Shown: positions 1 to 9,695, counted from the first letter of the stretch. The stretch is 64,000 bases of DNA from Candidatus Peribacteraceae bacterium (GCA_028699155.1 JAQVVD010000003.1:1-64000), one strand, 5' to 3'. Notes: generated from the letters alone by a model not told the origin. Made by a program: numbers and translations.

Positions 1-1987
1 CGCCGGCCTGGAACTTGATGTTCGCGAGGACGGCATCGTTGCTGTCACGCGTGTAGTCCTGCGTGGAAGGCCCGCTGATGCCGATCGTGAATTCGCCGGC
101 ATCGATGTACACGGTATCCGCCGCCACCGTCGTGCTGAGGGTGACCTGGGAACCGTAGAGCTGGCCGTTCACTCCGTAGCCGTAGAGCGATCCGACTGCG
201 AAGATGTCTGAACTCTCTTCGAAGTGCATGATGATGGAATCGCCCGCGCCGCCGACGATGTCGCCGATGACCTCGAGCGTGATTCTGTCGCCCTCAAGGA
301 CGGTGAACGGCGGGTCGAAGACGAGGGTCACGAAGTCGCCAACCGTGGCGGCAACGGTGTTCGTAAGCACCGTGCCATCCGTGCGGCGGATTGCGATATT
401 CGTGAAGTCGCCATCGGAGGCCGAGCTGTTCTGCTCCAGTGTCATGGAGTAGAAGGTCTGGTCCTCAACGGAGTCGGATGCAACCTCGAACTTACCGATG
501 ACCGCGCCTGCATCGCCTACCCGAAGCTGATCGGGGCTGACGGTGCGGTACGACACGGTGACGGTGCCGCTCGTGACGGCTGCAACACGGAAGGTCTTTC
601 CGCGTGCCGGGAAGTTCCCGGTCGTAGAGCGCGCGTTGGAGACGATATCAGATGCGAGCTCCAACACCAGGTTGTGCTCTGCGGATGAGGCAGCCGTGGA
701 CGTGAAGTCCGCGACGACGTCGACCGTGACCGTCTCGCAACGGTCAATGACGAGCGGGGAGGAGAACCTCAGTTCTGAGATCTGGTTCTCCGAGTTGATG
801 GTGCGCTTGCGCGTGACGCGTGCTCCATCCACTGCGGCGTAGAGGCCGCTGATGTCGGAGCTGGCGCCGAAGCCTTCATGCAAAACAGTCAAATCCTCTA
901 TGAGGACGCTGTCATCGCAGGAAGCCGTGAGGTCCACGGAGAGCATCACGACGCCGACTGCCCCTTTCGGGACGGTGTCGCCCATGGGGTTGCTCGCAGC
1001 GAGCGAGACCTCCAGGATACCATCGCCCATAACGAGCGGGGAGTAGCCTGTGAATGTCATGGAGTCGGAAAACTCCTCTCCATCGGCAGTCGCGAGGTCT
1101 TCGACCGTCAGCGTGTAATCATGGTTCGCCTCCATCGCTGTGCCGAGGGTGAGCTCGACTGTGTCGTTGCTGACCAACTGGGCTGCGTTCACGGGGAGCT
1201 CCGGGGAGCCGGTCACCGTGTAGACTCCGACGTCTTCGGCGGAATCCTCGTCAAGCGCCATGTTGAACTCAACTTCCACCGTGGTGGCGGATGTTGCAAC
1301 GACATCGGTGATCATGGGAACAGAGACCTGGTCACGACCGCAGTCAATGCCGAAGGTCAGACCCTGATCGACGCGATTGAGCATCACGACCATCTCGGCG
1401 CGGTTCATGTTGTCGCCGGGGCGGACGCGGCCCGTGGAGTCGTCACCCTGCAGGACGCAGTGGTCGGCGGCTGTCTGAATGACATCCGTGTACCACTGGC
1501 CGGACGGGTTATCAACGAACTGGGCTGCCTCCCCTGTGTCTTCCAGCGCGAATGCGCGGACGATGAGGGCTGCTGCCTCAGCACGGTTGATGTTGGCGGA
1601 AGGGCGGGAGTAGCAAGGATGGCTGCCGTAGCAGTCACCGTCGCCGCGGACCCAACCTTCCTTCCCGGCTTCTTCCATGTACCCGTAGTACCAGGCACCA
1701 GGTGCAACATCTTCAAAACTGGCGACGGCCGGCGGGGTGGAAAGGATTCCACCGTTGAGCTCAACCACCAGTTTGACGAATTCTGCACGGTTCGCCGAGT
1801 CACCTGGGCGGAACCGCGCTTGCGTGGCATCGAGGTAACCGGCCGACACGAATGCGTCGACGGCGTCCTTGTACCACGCTCCCGCTGGGACATCGCTGTA
1901 TGCGGCGAACACGACACCCGCCTGGGTGAGGGAGATCGCTGCCACAGAGACGCCCGCGAGGACTTTCTTCAAACGAGAAAGATCCAT
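1..1987 (-). CDS. S-layer protein with N-terminal SLH domains and Ig-like/beta-rich repeats (partial, runs off left edge)
   Basis: Reverse-strand translation from ATG at 1987: MDLSRLKKVLAGVSVAAISLTQAGVVFAAYSDVPAGAWYKDAVDAFVSAGYLDATQARFRPGDSANRAEFVKLVVEL..., SLH motifs (DVPxxxWYxDAV, FRPxxxxNRAEFxK) repeated about three times after a signal peptide, then Thr/Val-rich Ig-like sequence. Absent from ORF track because it has no stop inside the window. Confidence 0.9.
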   Translation of the reverse strand, partial: MDLSRLKKVLAGVSVAAISLTQAGVVFAAYSDVPAGAWYKDAVDAFVSAGYLDATQARFRPGDSANRAEFVKLVVELNGGILSTPPAVASFEDVAPGAWYYGYMEEAGKEGWVRGDGDCYGSHPCYSRPSANINRAEAAALIVRAFALEDTGEAAQFVDNPSGQWYTDVIQTAADHCVLQGDDSTGRVRPGDNMNRAEMVVMLNRVDQGLTFGIDCGRDQVSVPMITDVVATSATTVEVEFNMALDEDSAEDVGVYTVTGSPELPVNAAQLVSNDTVELTLGTAMEANHDYTLTVEDLATADGEEFSDSMTFTGYSPLVMGDGILEVSLAASNPMGDTVPKGAVGVVMLSVDLTASCDDSVLIEDLTVLHEGFGASSDISGLYAAVDGARVTRKRTINSENQISELRFSSPLVIDRCETVTVDVVADFTSTAASSAEHNLVLELASDIVSNARSTTGNFPARGKTFRVAAVTSGTVTVSYRTVSPDQLRVGDAGAVIGKFEVASDSVEDQTFYSMTLEQNSSASDGDFTNIAIRRTDGTVLTNTVAATVGDFVTLVFDPPFTVLEGDRITLEVIGDIVGGAGDSIIMHFEESSDIFAVGSLYGYGVNGQLYGSQVTLSTTVAADTVYIDAGEFTIGISGPSTQDYTRDSNDAVLANIKFQAG

Positions 1988-2710
1988 AGGAACGGTTGTG
2001 AAAAAAGAAATAAGAACGAGTGAAATTACAGAGGAATTACAGAGGAAGTACGCAATGGGTATCTGGTATGCGTTTCACAGAGATCAGTGGCGTACCACAC
2101 ATGCATAACTGCACTCTCGTGTGGAGGGAACGAGCAAGAAAAAGGGCGGTAGTCCGCCGGGCTCTCCTCCTTATGTATAAAGAGAAGACACGAGCACAGG
2201 AATGAAATGAAAAGGGTGGGAAGCCACCTACAAAACACGATCCTACATTCGGCCCTTCTATCTATAATAAGGTAGAAGGCGTTGTATGGGATGTGAACTT
2301 GTCTCCCGCATCCTGAGATGGAAAGGCAAGGTGCCGAATTGTAAATGATCGTGTACACGGATCACCCCGCAGGTGCGGGGCAGATCGGCGGGATAGTACG
2401 AGTTCTGCCCTCTGTAAGCAAGACAACGCAATCTATCCGTGCATACAGAGAAACGTTCCAGTACGGGTTCTGTTACAGGGCATTCCTACGGATACGTGCC
2501 TGTTTCTGTACTAAATTTTTTATCAAATCGGCGATTTGCTGAGCGATTCGTGGTGCAAAACACGGTTCCTACACAGAAATCCGCCCCTTCAATTACGATT
2601 GCATTATAATAATAATATTGTTTAATACAATTAAAAAACGCGCAGAAAGAAAAAGATTGTTTGCAATGGGTGCAGGGAAACTTGTCATTTGTGAAGGAAA
2701 GTATTGAACG

Positions 2711-2813
2711 GGTAGTGGTTAGTGAGTAGTGAGTAGTTTTGAAATTCCCAAATAGTTCCCGAAAACTACCCACTCACCACTCGCCACTAACCACTACCCA
2801 CTCGTCACTCGTC
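2711..2813. repeat. Inverted arrays of degenerate 7-nt repeats (TAGTGAG... / CTACCCACTCACCACT...)
   Basis: ggtagtggttagtgagtagtgagtagtttt followed by aaaactacccactcaccactcgccactaaccactacccactcgtcactcg. Confidence 0.85.
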
Positions 2814-4241
2814 TCACAGCTTCTCCACGCGCTGCCCACCTGCTTCGTCGCGCACTTCGTACCCTCGTGCGCGGATCTGATCGCGAAGTTCATCGGAGGC
2901 TGCAAAGTCTTTCGCGTCGCGCGCAGCTTTGCGCTGATCGAGGAGAGAGCGCACCTCGGCAGGAATCGCCGATACCTCTTCCGGCTCGAAACAGCCGAAG
3001 GTATCGCGGATGAGTGCGACAAATTTCTTGCAGGAACCCTGCGCCGATTTGGTGCGGGACCATGCCATGCAATCGAAGACCGCCGCGAGCGCGCCGGGCG
3101 TATTGAGATCCGCATTCATCGCAGCACGGAATTTTTCTTCGTACTCCTTCTCCTTTGCTTCCTTTGAATCTTTTTCTTCTTTTGATTCCTCCACTTCCCC
3201 CATCCACTCCATAATCTTCCGCCGCGCTTTGTGCGCGTCCTCCAACCCCTTCTCCGTGAACTTGAGCTGCGTGCGGTAGTGCACGGAGAGGAAGTAGTAG
3301 CGCAGGTCCATGGGAGTGAACCCCGCAGCCCGGATGTCATCCAATGTTTTTACATTGCCAAGGCTCTTGCTCATCTTCTCCTCCCCCATATTGATGCGCC
3401 GCTTGTGCACCCACATGCGCACGAACGGTTTCTTGCCGCACGCGCACTCGCTCTGCGCAATCTCGCACTCATGGTGCGGAAAGATGTTGTCCTCGCCGCC
3501 CGTGTGCACATCGATCTGCTCACCAAGGAACCTGGTGCTCATGGCTGAGCACTCAATGTGCCAGCCGGGGAACCCGGGACCCCAGGGGGAATCCCAGCGC
3601 AGTACGTGGTTTTCGTTCTTCCCCACGCACTTCTTCCAGAGTGCGAAATCCGCGGGATGGCGCTTGTTCTCATCCACCGCAATGCGCGCGCCGGATTCCA
3701 GATTCTCCAGCGTGTTGCCGGAAAGCGTGCCGTACGGCGTGAGCGGATCGGAATGGACATCGAAGTAGATGCCATCCTCCGTTTCGTACGCGTGCTTCTT
3801 CTGTAGGAGTGACTGAACCAGCGCGATCATCTCCGGAATCGTCTCCGTTGCGCGCGGACGGTGCTCCGGCTCAATCAGATTGAGTGCGCGCTCGTCTTCC
3901 AGATACATCTGCTCGTACTTGCGGGCAATGGCGATCACGGAATCGTGCGTGACTTCGCCATGCTCTTCGCGCGCCTGCTTTTCTACCTTGTCTTCGCCTG
4001 TCTCTGCATCGGCAACCAGGTGCCCGACATCGGTGATGTTCTTCACATGCGTGACTTTGTACCCCAAGCCATACTGCAACCATCTGCGCAGCAGATCCGC
4101 CATGAGGAACGAGGAGTAGTTGCCGATGTGCGGCCGCCCGTACACGGTGGGGCCGCAGGTGTACATGCGCACCTTACCCTCTTGGATCGGCGAGAATTCT
4201 TCCTCTCCTTTGGTGAGCGTGTTGTAGAGCTTGAGCGGCAT
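2814..4241 (-). CDS. cysS: Cysteine--tRNA ligase
   Basis: MPLKLYNTLTKGEEEF..YTCGPTVYGRPHIGNY..WHIECSAMS..GGEDNIFPHHECEIAQSE..KMSKSLGN. Confidence 0.97.
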   Translation of the reverse strand: MPLKLYNTLTKGEEEFSPIQEGKVRMYTCGPTVYGRPHIGNYSSFLMADLLRRWLQYGLGYKVTHVKNITDVGHLVADAETGEDKVEKQAREEHGEVTHDSVIAIARKYEQMYLEDERALNLIEPEHRPRATETIPEMIALVQSLLQKKHAYETEDGIYFDVHSDPLTPYGTLSGNTLENLESGARIAVDENKRHPADFALWKKCVGKNENHVLRWDSPWGPGFPGWHIECSAMSTRFLGEQIDVHTGGEDNIFPHHECEIAQSECACGKKPFVRMWVHKRRINMGEEKMSKSLGNVKTLDDIRAAGFTPMDLRYYFLSVHYRTQLKFTEKGLEDAHKARRKIMEWMGEVEESKEEKDSKEAKEKEYEEKFRAAMNADLNTPGALAAVFDCMAWSRTKSAQGSCKKFVALIRDTFGCFEPEEVSAIPAEVRSLLDQRKAARDAKDFAASDELRDQIRARGYEVRDEAGGQRVEKL

Positions 4242-4333
4242 CGGAGACAGCATAGCGAAGCAAGCAGGCGCAGGGAACAAGCTCTCTGCCACGAATCAAG
4301 CTGCATGCGTTCCTGCGTGCGGCTTGTAAAGAA

Positions 4334-4367
4334 AGTCCCACCCCATGCTCGCGCATGGAATGGGACT
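4334..4367 (-). terminator. Intrinsic terminator downstream of csrA
   Basis: Minus strand AGTCCCATTCCATGCGCGAGCATGGGGTGGGACTTTCTTT. Confidence 0.75.
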
Positions 4368-4394
4368 CTGCAGGGACACTTCTCCTCCGCCTAC

Positions 4395-4796
4395 TTAGCT
4401 CTTGCTCTTCTGGGCAGCCTTTGCCTCTTCCTGAATGACCTTCCAGACTTCGAACCGGTGCACCGGCACCTCCGGCGGTGCCTGGATCCCGAGGCGAACT
4501 TTGTCGCCGCGGATATTGAGAACGGTCAGGACGATATCCTGGCCGATTACGACGCTTTCGTTGCGCCGTCGGGAAAGGATCAGCATCCCCCCACTCTCCA
4601 GGCCAGCCAGAGACACCACCGGAGCATCGGGGTTCGCGCGTTTGAGCGCATCGAACACCTCCTTGCGGAACACCGGGATTTCTCGCGGTGCCTGGATCCC
4701 GAGGCGAACTTTGTCGCCCCGGATGTCGACAATCATGATGACAATGTTGCCACCGATGACCACGCTGTCGTCTGGCTTCCGTAAAAGAACGAGCAT
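4395..4796 (-). CDS. csrA: Tandem (single-chain) CsrA-CsrA RNA-binding protein
   Basis: 133 aa with two complete CsrA domains: MLVLLRKPDDSVVIGGNIVIMIVDIRGDKVRLGIQAPREIPVFRKEVF and MLILSRRRNESVVIGQDIVLTVLNIRGDKVRLGIQAPPEVPVHRFEVW. Confidence 0.95.
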   Translation of the reverse strand: MLVLLRKPDDSVVIGGNIVIMIVDIRGDKVRLGIQAPREIPVFRKEVFDALKRANPDAPVVSLAGLESGGMLILSRRRNESVVIGQDIVLTVLNIRGDKVRLGIQAPPEVPVHRFEVWKVIQEEAKAAQKSKS

Positions 4797-4821
4797 GGCA
4801 CAGTCTCCTTATCAGTGTGCC
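4797..4821 (-). promoter_or_regulatory. Leader hairpin with AAGGAG (SD/ANGGA) in the loop, abutting the csrA start codon
   Basis: Minus strand GGCACA-CTGATAAGGAGAC-TGTGCC-ATG. Confidence 0.65.
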
Positions 4822-4896
4822 CAAGATGGAACCCCGTCGGTTGCCAGCACACGCGTGCTGGTATCGGAGCCTGCACATGGTACAGAAAGAATTAGT

Positions 4897-4928
4897 ATTA
4901 TCAAGTAATATTTATTACATTATGTCAA
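4897..4928 (-). promoter_or_regulatory. Possible sigma70-type promoter of csrA
   Basis: Minus strand TTGACA ... TTGATAAT; spacing longer than ideal. Confidence 0.4.
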
Positions 4929-5049
4929 TTCTCCTTACAGAGGCATCCTCCTTGGTATGATGACCTCTGCCACACGAGAAACCGGCTTCTCCCGCCCGGA
5001 AGACAATGAGGCGCTCAACATAAGCAATTCCTTTATTTGGTCGAGAACC

Positions 5050-5859
5050 TCACGTGTTATGAGCACGAATTCTCAGTCTCCCAAACAATCGTACGCACCG
5101 AAAGAAGAAGTATCGTATGACAAAAAACAGCTTCGGTAATGTGCCTGCGTATAACACACGCAGATACAGGCGGCGCCAGTTTGCATCGAACGCAGGATCC
5201 ATGGCATACGTTCCCGCAGCCAGTGCCATACGATGCGGAATAACATTCTCCAGCTGCCAATCGTGGCACGCCGCATCTGCATCGTTGATTGCCAGCAAAT
5301 CAAAACGTGCGCGCGGAAATTTGCTGCGGATGATATCGCGCAGTTCCGCCGCTTCTGCCTTGCGTATGTGATACCGGACCAGAAGGGTGCTCTCGCCTGA
5401 ATCAAGGGCGGCAAACATGCGAATCGTCCGCCGCCGGAACGCTGCCTCCACTTCTGCAAAAGAGTGCAGGAAATGTCCACGGCTCTTAAATGCATGCGGA
5501 AAGTTAATATTGTATTTGGTATTTATGACGGGAAACCAGGCGTGATTCCCCTGCCTCACAAACGCTTCCATGAACTTTTCGTCGGGCACGATCACGCCCT
5601 TGGCAAAGAAATCTTCCAAATCATTCTGAAGGACTGCTGTTAAGCTCTCGAACGTGATGCGCGTCGCATCGAAGGGGTACGCGCATTTGCGCAGACCATT
5701 GCGCTGCAAATGAATGACAATCTGGCATGCGCGCCCCATTGGGATGATATGCGTATATTTGGGCTCACAATGAAACCGCCGCCGACAGAATGCATTGGGC
5801 TCCTGCAAAAACAGGAATGTATTCTCTGCATGCCTTGTATATGATTCGGTACCCTGCAC
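5050..5859 (-). CDS. DUF1796-like putative papain-like cysteine peptidase family protein (start uncertain)
   Basis: IIPMGRACQIVIHLQRNGLRKCAYPFDATRITFESLTAVLQNDLEDFF resembles the DUF1796 N-terminal signature; GTG at 5859 plausible, ORF is open to 5937. Confidence 0.6.
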   Translation of the reverse strand: MQGTESYTRHAENTFLFLQEPNAFCRRRFHCEPKYTHIIPMGRACQIVIHLQRNGLRKCAYPFDATRITFESLTAVLQNDLEDFFAKGVIVPDEKFMEAFVRQGNHAWFPVINTKYNINFPHAFKSRGHFLHSFAEVEAAFRRRTIRMFAALDSGESTLLVRYHIRKAEAAELRDIIRSKFPRARFDLLAINDADAACHDWQLENVIPHRMALAAGTYAMDPAFDANWRRLYLRVLYAGTLPKLFFVIRYFFFRCVRLFGRLRIRAHNT

Positions 5860-5975
5860 GTCTCTATGATACAGTAATAGACCGCTGCCGCGCGCTCTTC
5901 GCCTGCATGCGCGATACCATTCGCCGCCGCATCGCATCGTTCACCGAGCTGGCAATCATGATGCGGTGAGCCTTT

Positions 5976-6022
5976 AAAAAAACCGGCCCGGATACATCCA
6001 CGAGGGACGCACCGGACCGGCT
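5976..6022 (-). terminator. Intrinsic terminator after small ORF 6066-6299
   Basis: Minus strand AGCCGGTCCGG...CCGGGCCGGTTTTTTT. Confidence 0.8.
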
Positions 6023-6065
6023 TAAGCGCCGGGAGGAAACCGTACCTCCCGACTCTTGGCAGCGC

Positions 6066-6299
6066 CTAGTTCCTGCTGCGAGCGCGGCGGAGTTGCCGGG
6101 TGGCAACCTGCTGCAGCGTGTGATCACTGGCGCCTGCGCGAGCGCAGACAGCCAGCGTCGTCACGAGCGCCGCGCCGAATGCGGTCGCGACGAATGCGGG
6201 GACACGCTGTTGGGGTGCACCCGTGCGCTGCAGAACAGCACATAGCACATCACGCGCACGGTCGTAGGGGAACGGACTTTGAGAAGGAACAGCTTGCAT
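6066..6299 (-). CDS. Small hypothetical protein (77 aa) with one hydrophobic segment
   Basis: Strong SD (AAAGGAG) before ATG at 6299, followed by a good terminator. Confidence 0.6.
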   Translation of the reverse strand: MQAVPSQSPFPYDRARDVLCAVLQRTGAPQQRVPAFVATAFGAALVTTLAVCARAGASDHTLQQVATRQLRRARSRN

Positions 6300-6610
6300 G
6301 GCAATACTCCTTTGTATGCCAGGTACTCCGTTACGCAACTCCACAATGGAGCTGCCAATGGATGAAGTATAGGAGTATTAAAAGCTTTTTGCAATACTTT
6401 TTTATTTTGTCAAATTTCTTCCGTCGGTACGGTAAGAACATCAGCAAGGTCTGATAGGGTACAAATCGCTCACAGCTAAAGTCGCAGAGGGCAGGAAATT
6501 CTCTCGCGCGCCGATGCGGAGGCACTCGTGCGAGTCATGAGGAACATGCCCCTGCCTCTACGCGTATCAACGCGAAGAGTTGCGGACGCAGCGCGTATCG
6601 TTTTTGCGCG

Positions 6611-7147
6611 TCATTGCGATGACGCGGTGAGACCGGCATGAAGCCGTGATTCGCCTTGCATGGAGCGAGACGATACCGATTCCAGGAATTGCCGTAACTG
6701 CTCCTGAGCTTCTTCTCTGCTCAGTGCGTCGTTGTCGATGACCGCATCGGGCGACGCCGGAGGTTCGTAGGGGCGATCGTGCGCTTCCAGGCCGCTACGC
6801 TTGATGTACACCCACAGAGGAGAGCAAATTGCACTGGTTTCGCTGCGCACGCGCTCAAAGGGGGCAATGACGGCAACAATGACCAGATGTCCGGCTTCGT
6901 GCAGCAGTTTCGCCAAACGCGCAACACGGAGATTGTGGCGCCTGCGATCCTCGGGCGAGAGACCTTCGTCTACGGAGATGGATGCGCGCATTTCATCGCC
7001 ATCCAGGACGATGATGCGGCGCGAGAGCGAATGCTCCAGCGGGGCGCGGCAATTGAAAAACTCACGCATCGCGAATGCCAGCGTGGATTTGCCTGCACCG
7101 GTATTGCCGGTCAGCCAAATCACCGGAAGAAGTTTTGGCTCGGTCAT
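6611..7147 (-). CDS. Adenylylsulfate kinase-like P-loop kinase
   Basis: VIWLTGNTGAGKSTLA (Walker A), IIVLDGDEMR, DRRRHNLRVARLAKLL. Confidence 0.85.
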   Translation of the reverse strand: MTEPKLLPVIWLTGNTGAGKSTLAFAMREFFNCRAPLEHSLSRRIIVLDGDEMRASISVDEGLSPEDRRRHNLRVARLAKLLHEAGHLVIVAVIAPFERVRSETSAICSPLWVYIKRSGLEAHDRPYEPPASPDAVIDNDALSREEAQEQLRQFLESVSSRSMQGESRLHAGLTASSQ

Positions 7148-7521
7148 TTCACCTTTTGGGGGGCGCGGGGATCGAACTCTTTGCCCGCTTCGCGGTACAA
7201 CTTGCGACGCACGTCCGTAGCAGAGATAGATTCGGTAGCGGCATCCAGCTGAATGAGTTCATAGCCGACATCCCGGCCGATGTAGACCGCAAGCTCTGCA
7301 TCCCTGTCTTCAAAACGCACAATGCTCACTTTGGACTCGTCGGAAAACTGTGCACGGATCATGCCGGCGCGCTTTTCAAAATCGAATGGATTCTTCTCTG
7401 TGGCGGGCGTGTCGCGCAGCATGATGATGCAATGGCCACACTCCTCCAGAATATGGTCCACGCAACGGCGGTGCCCTTCGTGAAAGGGCTGAAAACGGCC
7501 TATGAAAACACCGGTACGCAT
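7144..7521 (-). CDS. Small nucleotidyltransferase (NMN adenylyltransferase/cytidylyltransferase-like)
   Basis: [39 protein letters not shown] overlap with downstream kinase. Confidence 0.85.
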   Translation of the reverse strand: MRTGVFIGRFQPFHEGHRRCVDHILEECGHCIIMLRDTPATEKNPFDFEKRAGMIRAQFSDESKVSIVRFEDRDAELAVYIGRDVGYELIQLDAATESISATDVRRKLYREAGKEFDPRAPQKVK

Positions 7522-7631
7522 TGGCTAAAGGTAGACGTGCGCAGGGTATCATGCTCAAACAGCCGGAGCAAAACGAATGCGCGAACATTCCGACGATGGT
7601 ACCCTACCGGCAGTATTCCCCCACTGCATCT

Positions 7632-8702
7632 ATGGCTATGACCTACTCCGATATTGTGAACCTCCTCGCAGACGATGCGAAGAACCTTCTGCAGCACGAG
7701 TGCAAGACGATCGCGAAGGAACGTCTGCATCTGCCGGGTCCGGCTTCTATGGAGACGGTTTTCTCCCAGTCCGACCGTTCCAAAGACGTGATAAAGAACT
7801 TAAAGGCGCTGTACGGTCACGGGCGTCTGGCGAATACCGGCTACCTCTCCATCCTGCCCGTAGACCAGGGGATCGAGCATTCGGGCGGCGCATCGTTTGC
7901 CAGGAACCCCGACTACTTCGATCCGGAGAACATCATCAAATTGGCGATAGAAGGCGGATGCAACGGCGTCGCCTCCACCTTCGGCGTGCTGGGAATCATG
8001 GCCAGGAAGTACGCGGACAAGATCCCCTTCATCGTGAAGATCAACCACAACGAGCTGCTCACCTACCCAAACAAATTCGACCAGGTGATGTTCGGCACGG
8101 TGCAGCAGGCGTACGACATGGGCGCCAAGGCAGTGGGTGCGACGATCTACTTCGGATCCGACCAATCCACGCGCCAGATCGTGGAGGTCGGGGAGGCGTT
8201 CGCAGAGGCACACAGGCTGGGCATGTTCACAGTGCTCTGGTGCTACCTGCGCAACAGCAAATTTAAGAAAGACAAGGATTACCACGTCTCCGCAGATCTC
8301 ACAGGACAGGCCAACCACCTGGGCGTGACACTGGAGGCAGACATCATCAAGCAGAAGCTTCCGGAGAATAACGGGGGATACCTGGCGCTCGGGCAGGAGT
8401 CTTCCTACGGCAAGACGGACAAGCGCGTGTACGAGCAGCTCACCAGCGACCACCCGATCGACCTCACGCGCTACCAGGTAGCCAACTGCTACATGGGACG
8501 CATCGGTCTGATCAACTCCGGCGGTGCGAGCGGAGAGAACGACCTGCAACAGGCGGTGGCGACGGCAGTCATCAACAAGCGCGCAGGCGGCTCCGGCCTC
8601 ATCTCCGGTCGCAAAGCCTTCCAGAAGCCCCTCGCTCAGGGGGTGGAGATCCTCAACGCCATCCAGGATGTGTACCTGTGTGAAGAAGTTACTATCGCGT
8701 AA
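7632..8702 (+). CDS. fbaB: Class I fructose-bisphosphate aldolase
   Basis: [78 protein letters not shown]. Confidence 0.93.
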   Translation: MAMTYSDIVNLLADDAKNLLQHECKTIAKERLHLPGPASMETVFSQSDRSKDVIKNLKALYGHGRLANTGYLSILPVDQGIEHSGGASFARNPDYFDPENIIKLAIEGGCNGVASTFGVLGIMARKYADKIPFIVKINHNELLTYPNKFDQVMFGTVQQAYDMGAKAVGATIYFGSDQSTRQIVEVGEAFAEAHRLGMFTVLWCYLRNSKFKKDKDYHVSADLTGQANHLGVTLEADIIKQKLPENNGGYLALGQESSYGKTDKRVYEQLTSDHPIDLTRYQVANCYMGRIGLINSGGASGENDLQQAVATAVINKRAGGSGLISGRKAFQKPLAQGVEILNAIQDVYLCEEVTIA

Positions 8703-8704
8703 TC

Positions 8705-9643
8705 ATGTCCCAAACTGACAATTTCCCATTCGTCTCCGTCATCATTCCTGTAAAAAATGGTGCAGACAGGTTGCGGCTGTGCCTGGAGGCGCTGAGGCAA
8801 CAAACGTATCCTCGCCATATGTATGAAATTATCGTTGCCGACAATGACTCAACAGATGACATTGCCTCAGTAGCGCGAGCGAACCCCGGCGTGTGTTTCG
8901 TACATGAAAAACTGCCGGGACCTGCCGCTGCCCGTAATGCCGGGGTCGCACAGGCAAAAGGAGAAATGCTGGCATTCACGGATGCAGACTGTATCCCCAA
9001 ACCGGAATGGATTGCAGAGGGAGTGTGCGCCCTTGAACACGCACAGATCATCGGCGGTCGTATCGATGTTATCCCCCCTCGATCACATGCTCCTTCGGTC
9101 ATCGAAAAATATTCCTATGCCACATCTTTTCGACAACATCATTTCGTCAACAACAATTCTTTTGCTGCTACCGGGAATATATTCATGCGCCGCAATACGT
9201 GGGCTGCCGTAGGTCCCTTCGACGCCAGATTGATTGCTCATGAAGATGTGGAATTCTGCCATAGGGCTAAAAAAAAGGGCATAGAGACCGTCTATGCACA
9301 CGCAGCTGTCGTTACACACCCTATACATTACAGCAACGTTGCTTCCCTTCTCCGTAAAGTCGCATACCACACACGGGGATCCGTGCAGTACTGGCGTTTG
9401 CAAGGTGGACATACGATGCCGCTTTTCTCTGCCTTGCTGAAGGACATATTCCCCATTGATGCGCTCTCGCGCACTACATCCCGTAGGCGCGAAGTTGGCT
9501 GTATGCGGATGCCTATCCTGCTCATTGCAACGATACGAATATTTCTTTTCGGACCCATTCAATTCTTTTCGCGGCTCTATTTTGCGGCACAAGGAAATCG
9601 AATCTTTATGAGGCAATACGCCCCGCCTGAGAAAGGCATTTGA
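8705..9643 (+). CDS. Family 2 glycosyltransferase
   Basis: FVSVIIPVKNGADRLRLCLEALRQQTYP..IIVADNDSTDD..PGPAAARNAGVAQAKGEMLAFTDADC. Confidence 0.92.
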   Translation: MSQTDNFPFVSVIIPVKNGADRLRLCLEALRQQTYPRHMYEIIVADNDSTDDIASVARANPGVCFVHEKLPGPAAARNAGVAQAKGEMLAFTDADCIPKPEWIAEGVCALEHAQIIGGRIDVIPPRSHAPSVIEKYSYATSFRQHHFVNNNSFAATGNIFMRRNTWAAVGPFDARLIAHEDVEFCHRAKKKGIETVYAHAAVVTHPIHYSNVASLLRKVAYHTRGSVQYWRLQGGHTMPLFSALLKDIFPIDALSRTTSRRREVGCMRMPILLIATIRIFLFGPIQFFSRLYFAAQGNRIFMRQYAPPEKGI

Positions 9644-9662
9644 TAGATTTGAACAGGGAAGA

Positions 9663-9695
9663 AGGGGCGCGGCATCCATGCCAGCGCCCCTCTTT
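9663..9695. terminator. Terminator hairpin between convergent genes
   Basis: GGGGCGCGGCATCCATGCCAGCGCCCCTCTTT. Confidence 0.75.

Noticed and set aside
878-2023. Plus-strand ORF of 381 aa
   Set aside because: Antisense to the SLH S-layer gene; low-complexity His/Arg/Gly composition typical of a GC-rich shadow frame.
2341-2420. Possible CRISPR array
   Set aside because: Only one repeat-like unit, no spacer-repeat periodicity, no cas genes.
6607-6626. CGCGTCAT-TGCG-ATGACGCG hairpin as a terminator of the APS-kinase-like gene
   Set aside because: Not followed by a U tract on the minus strand.
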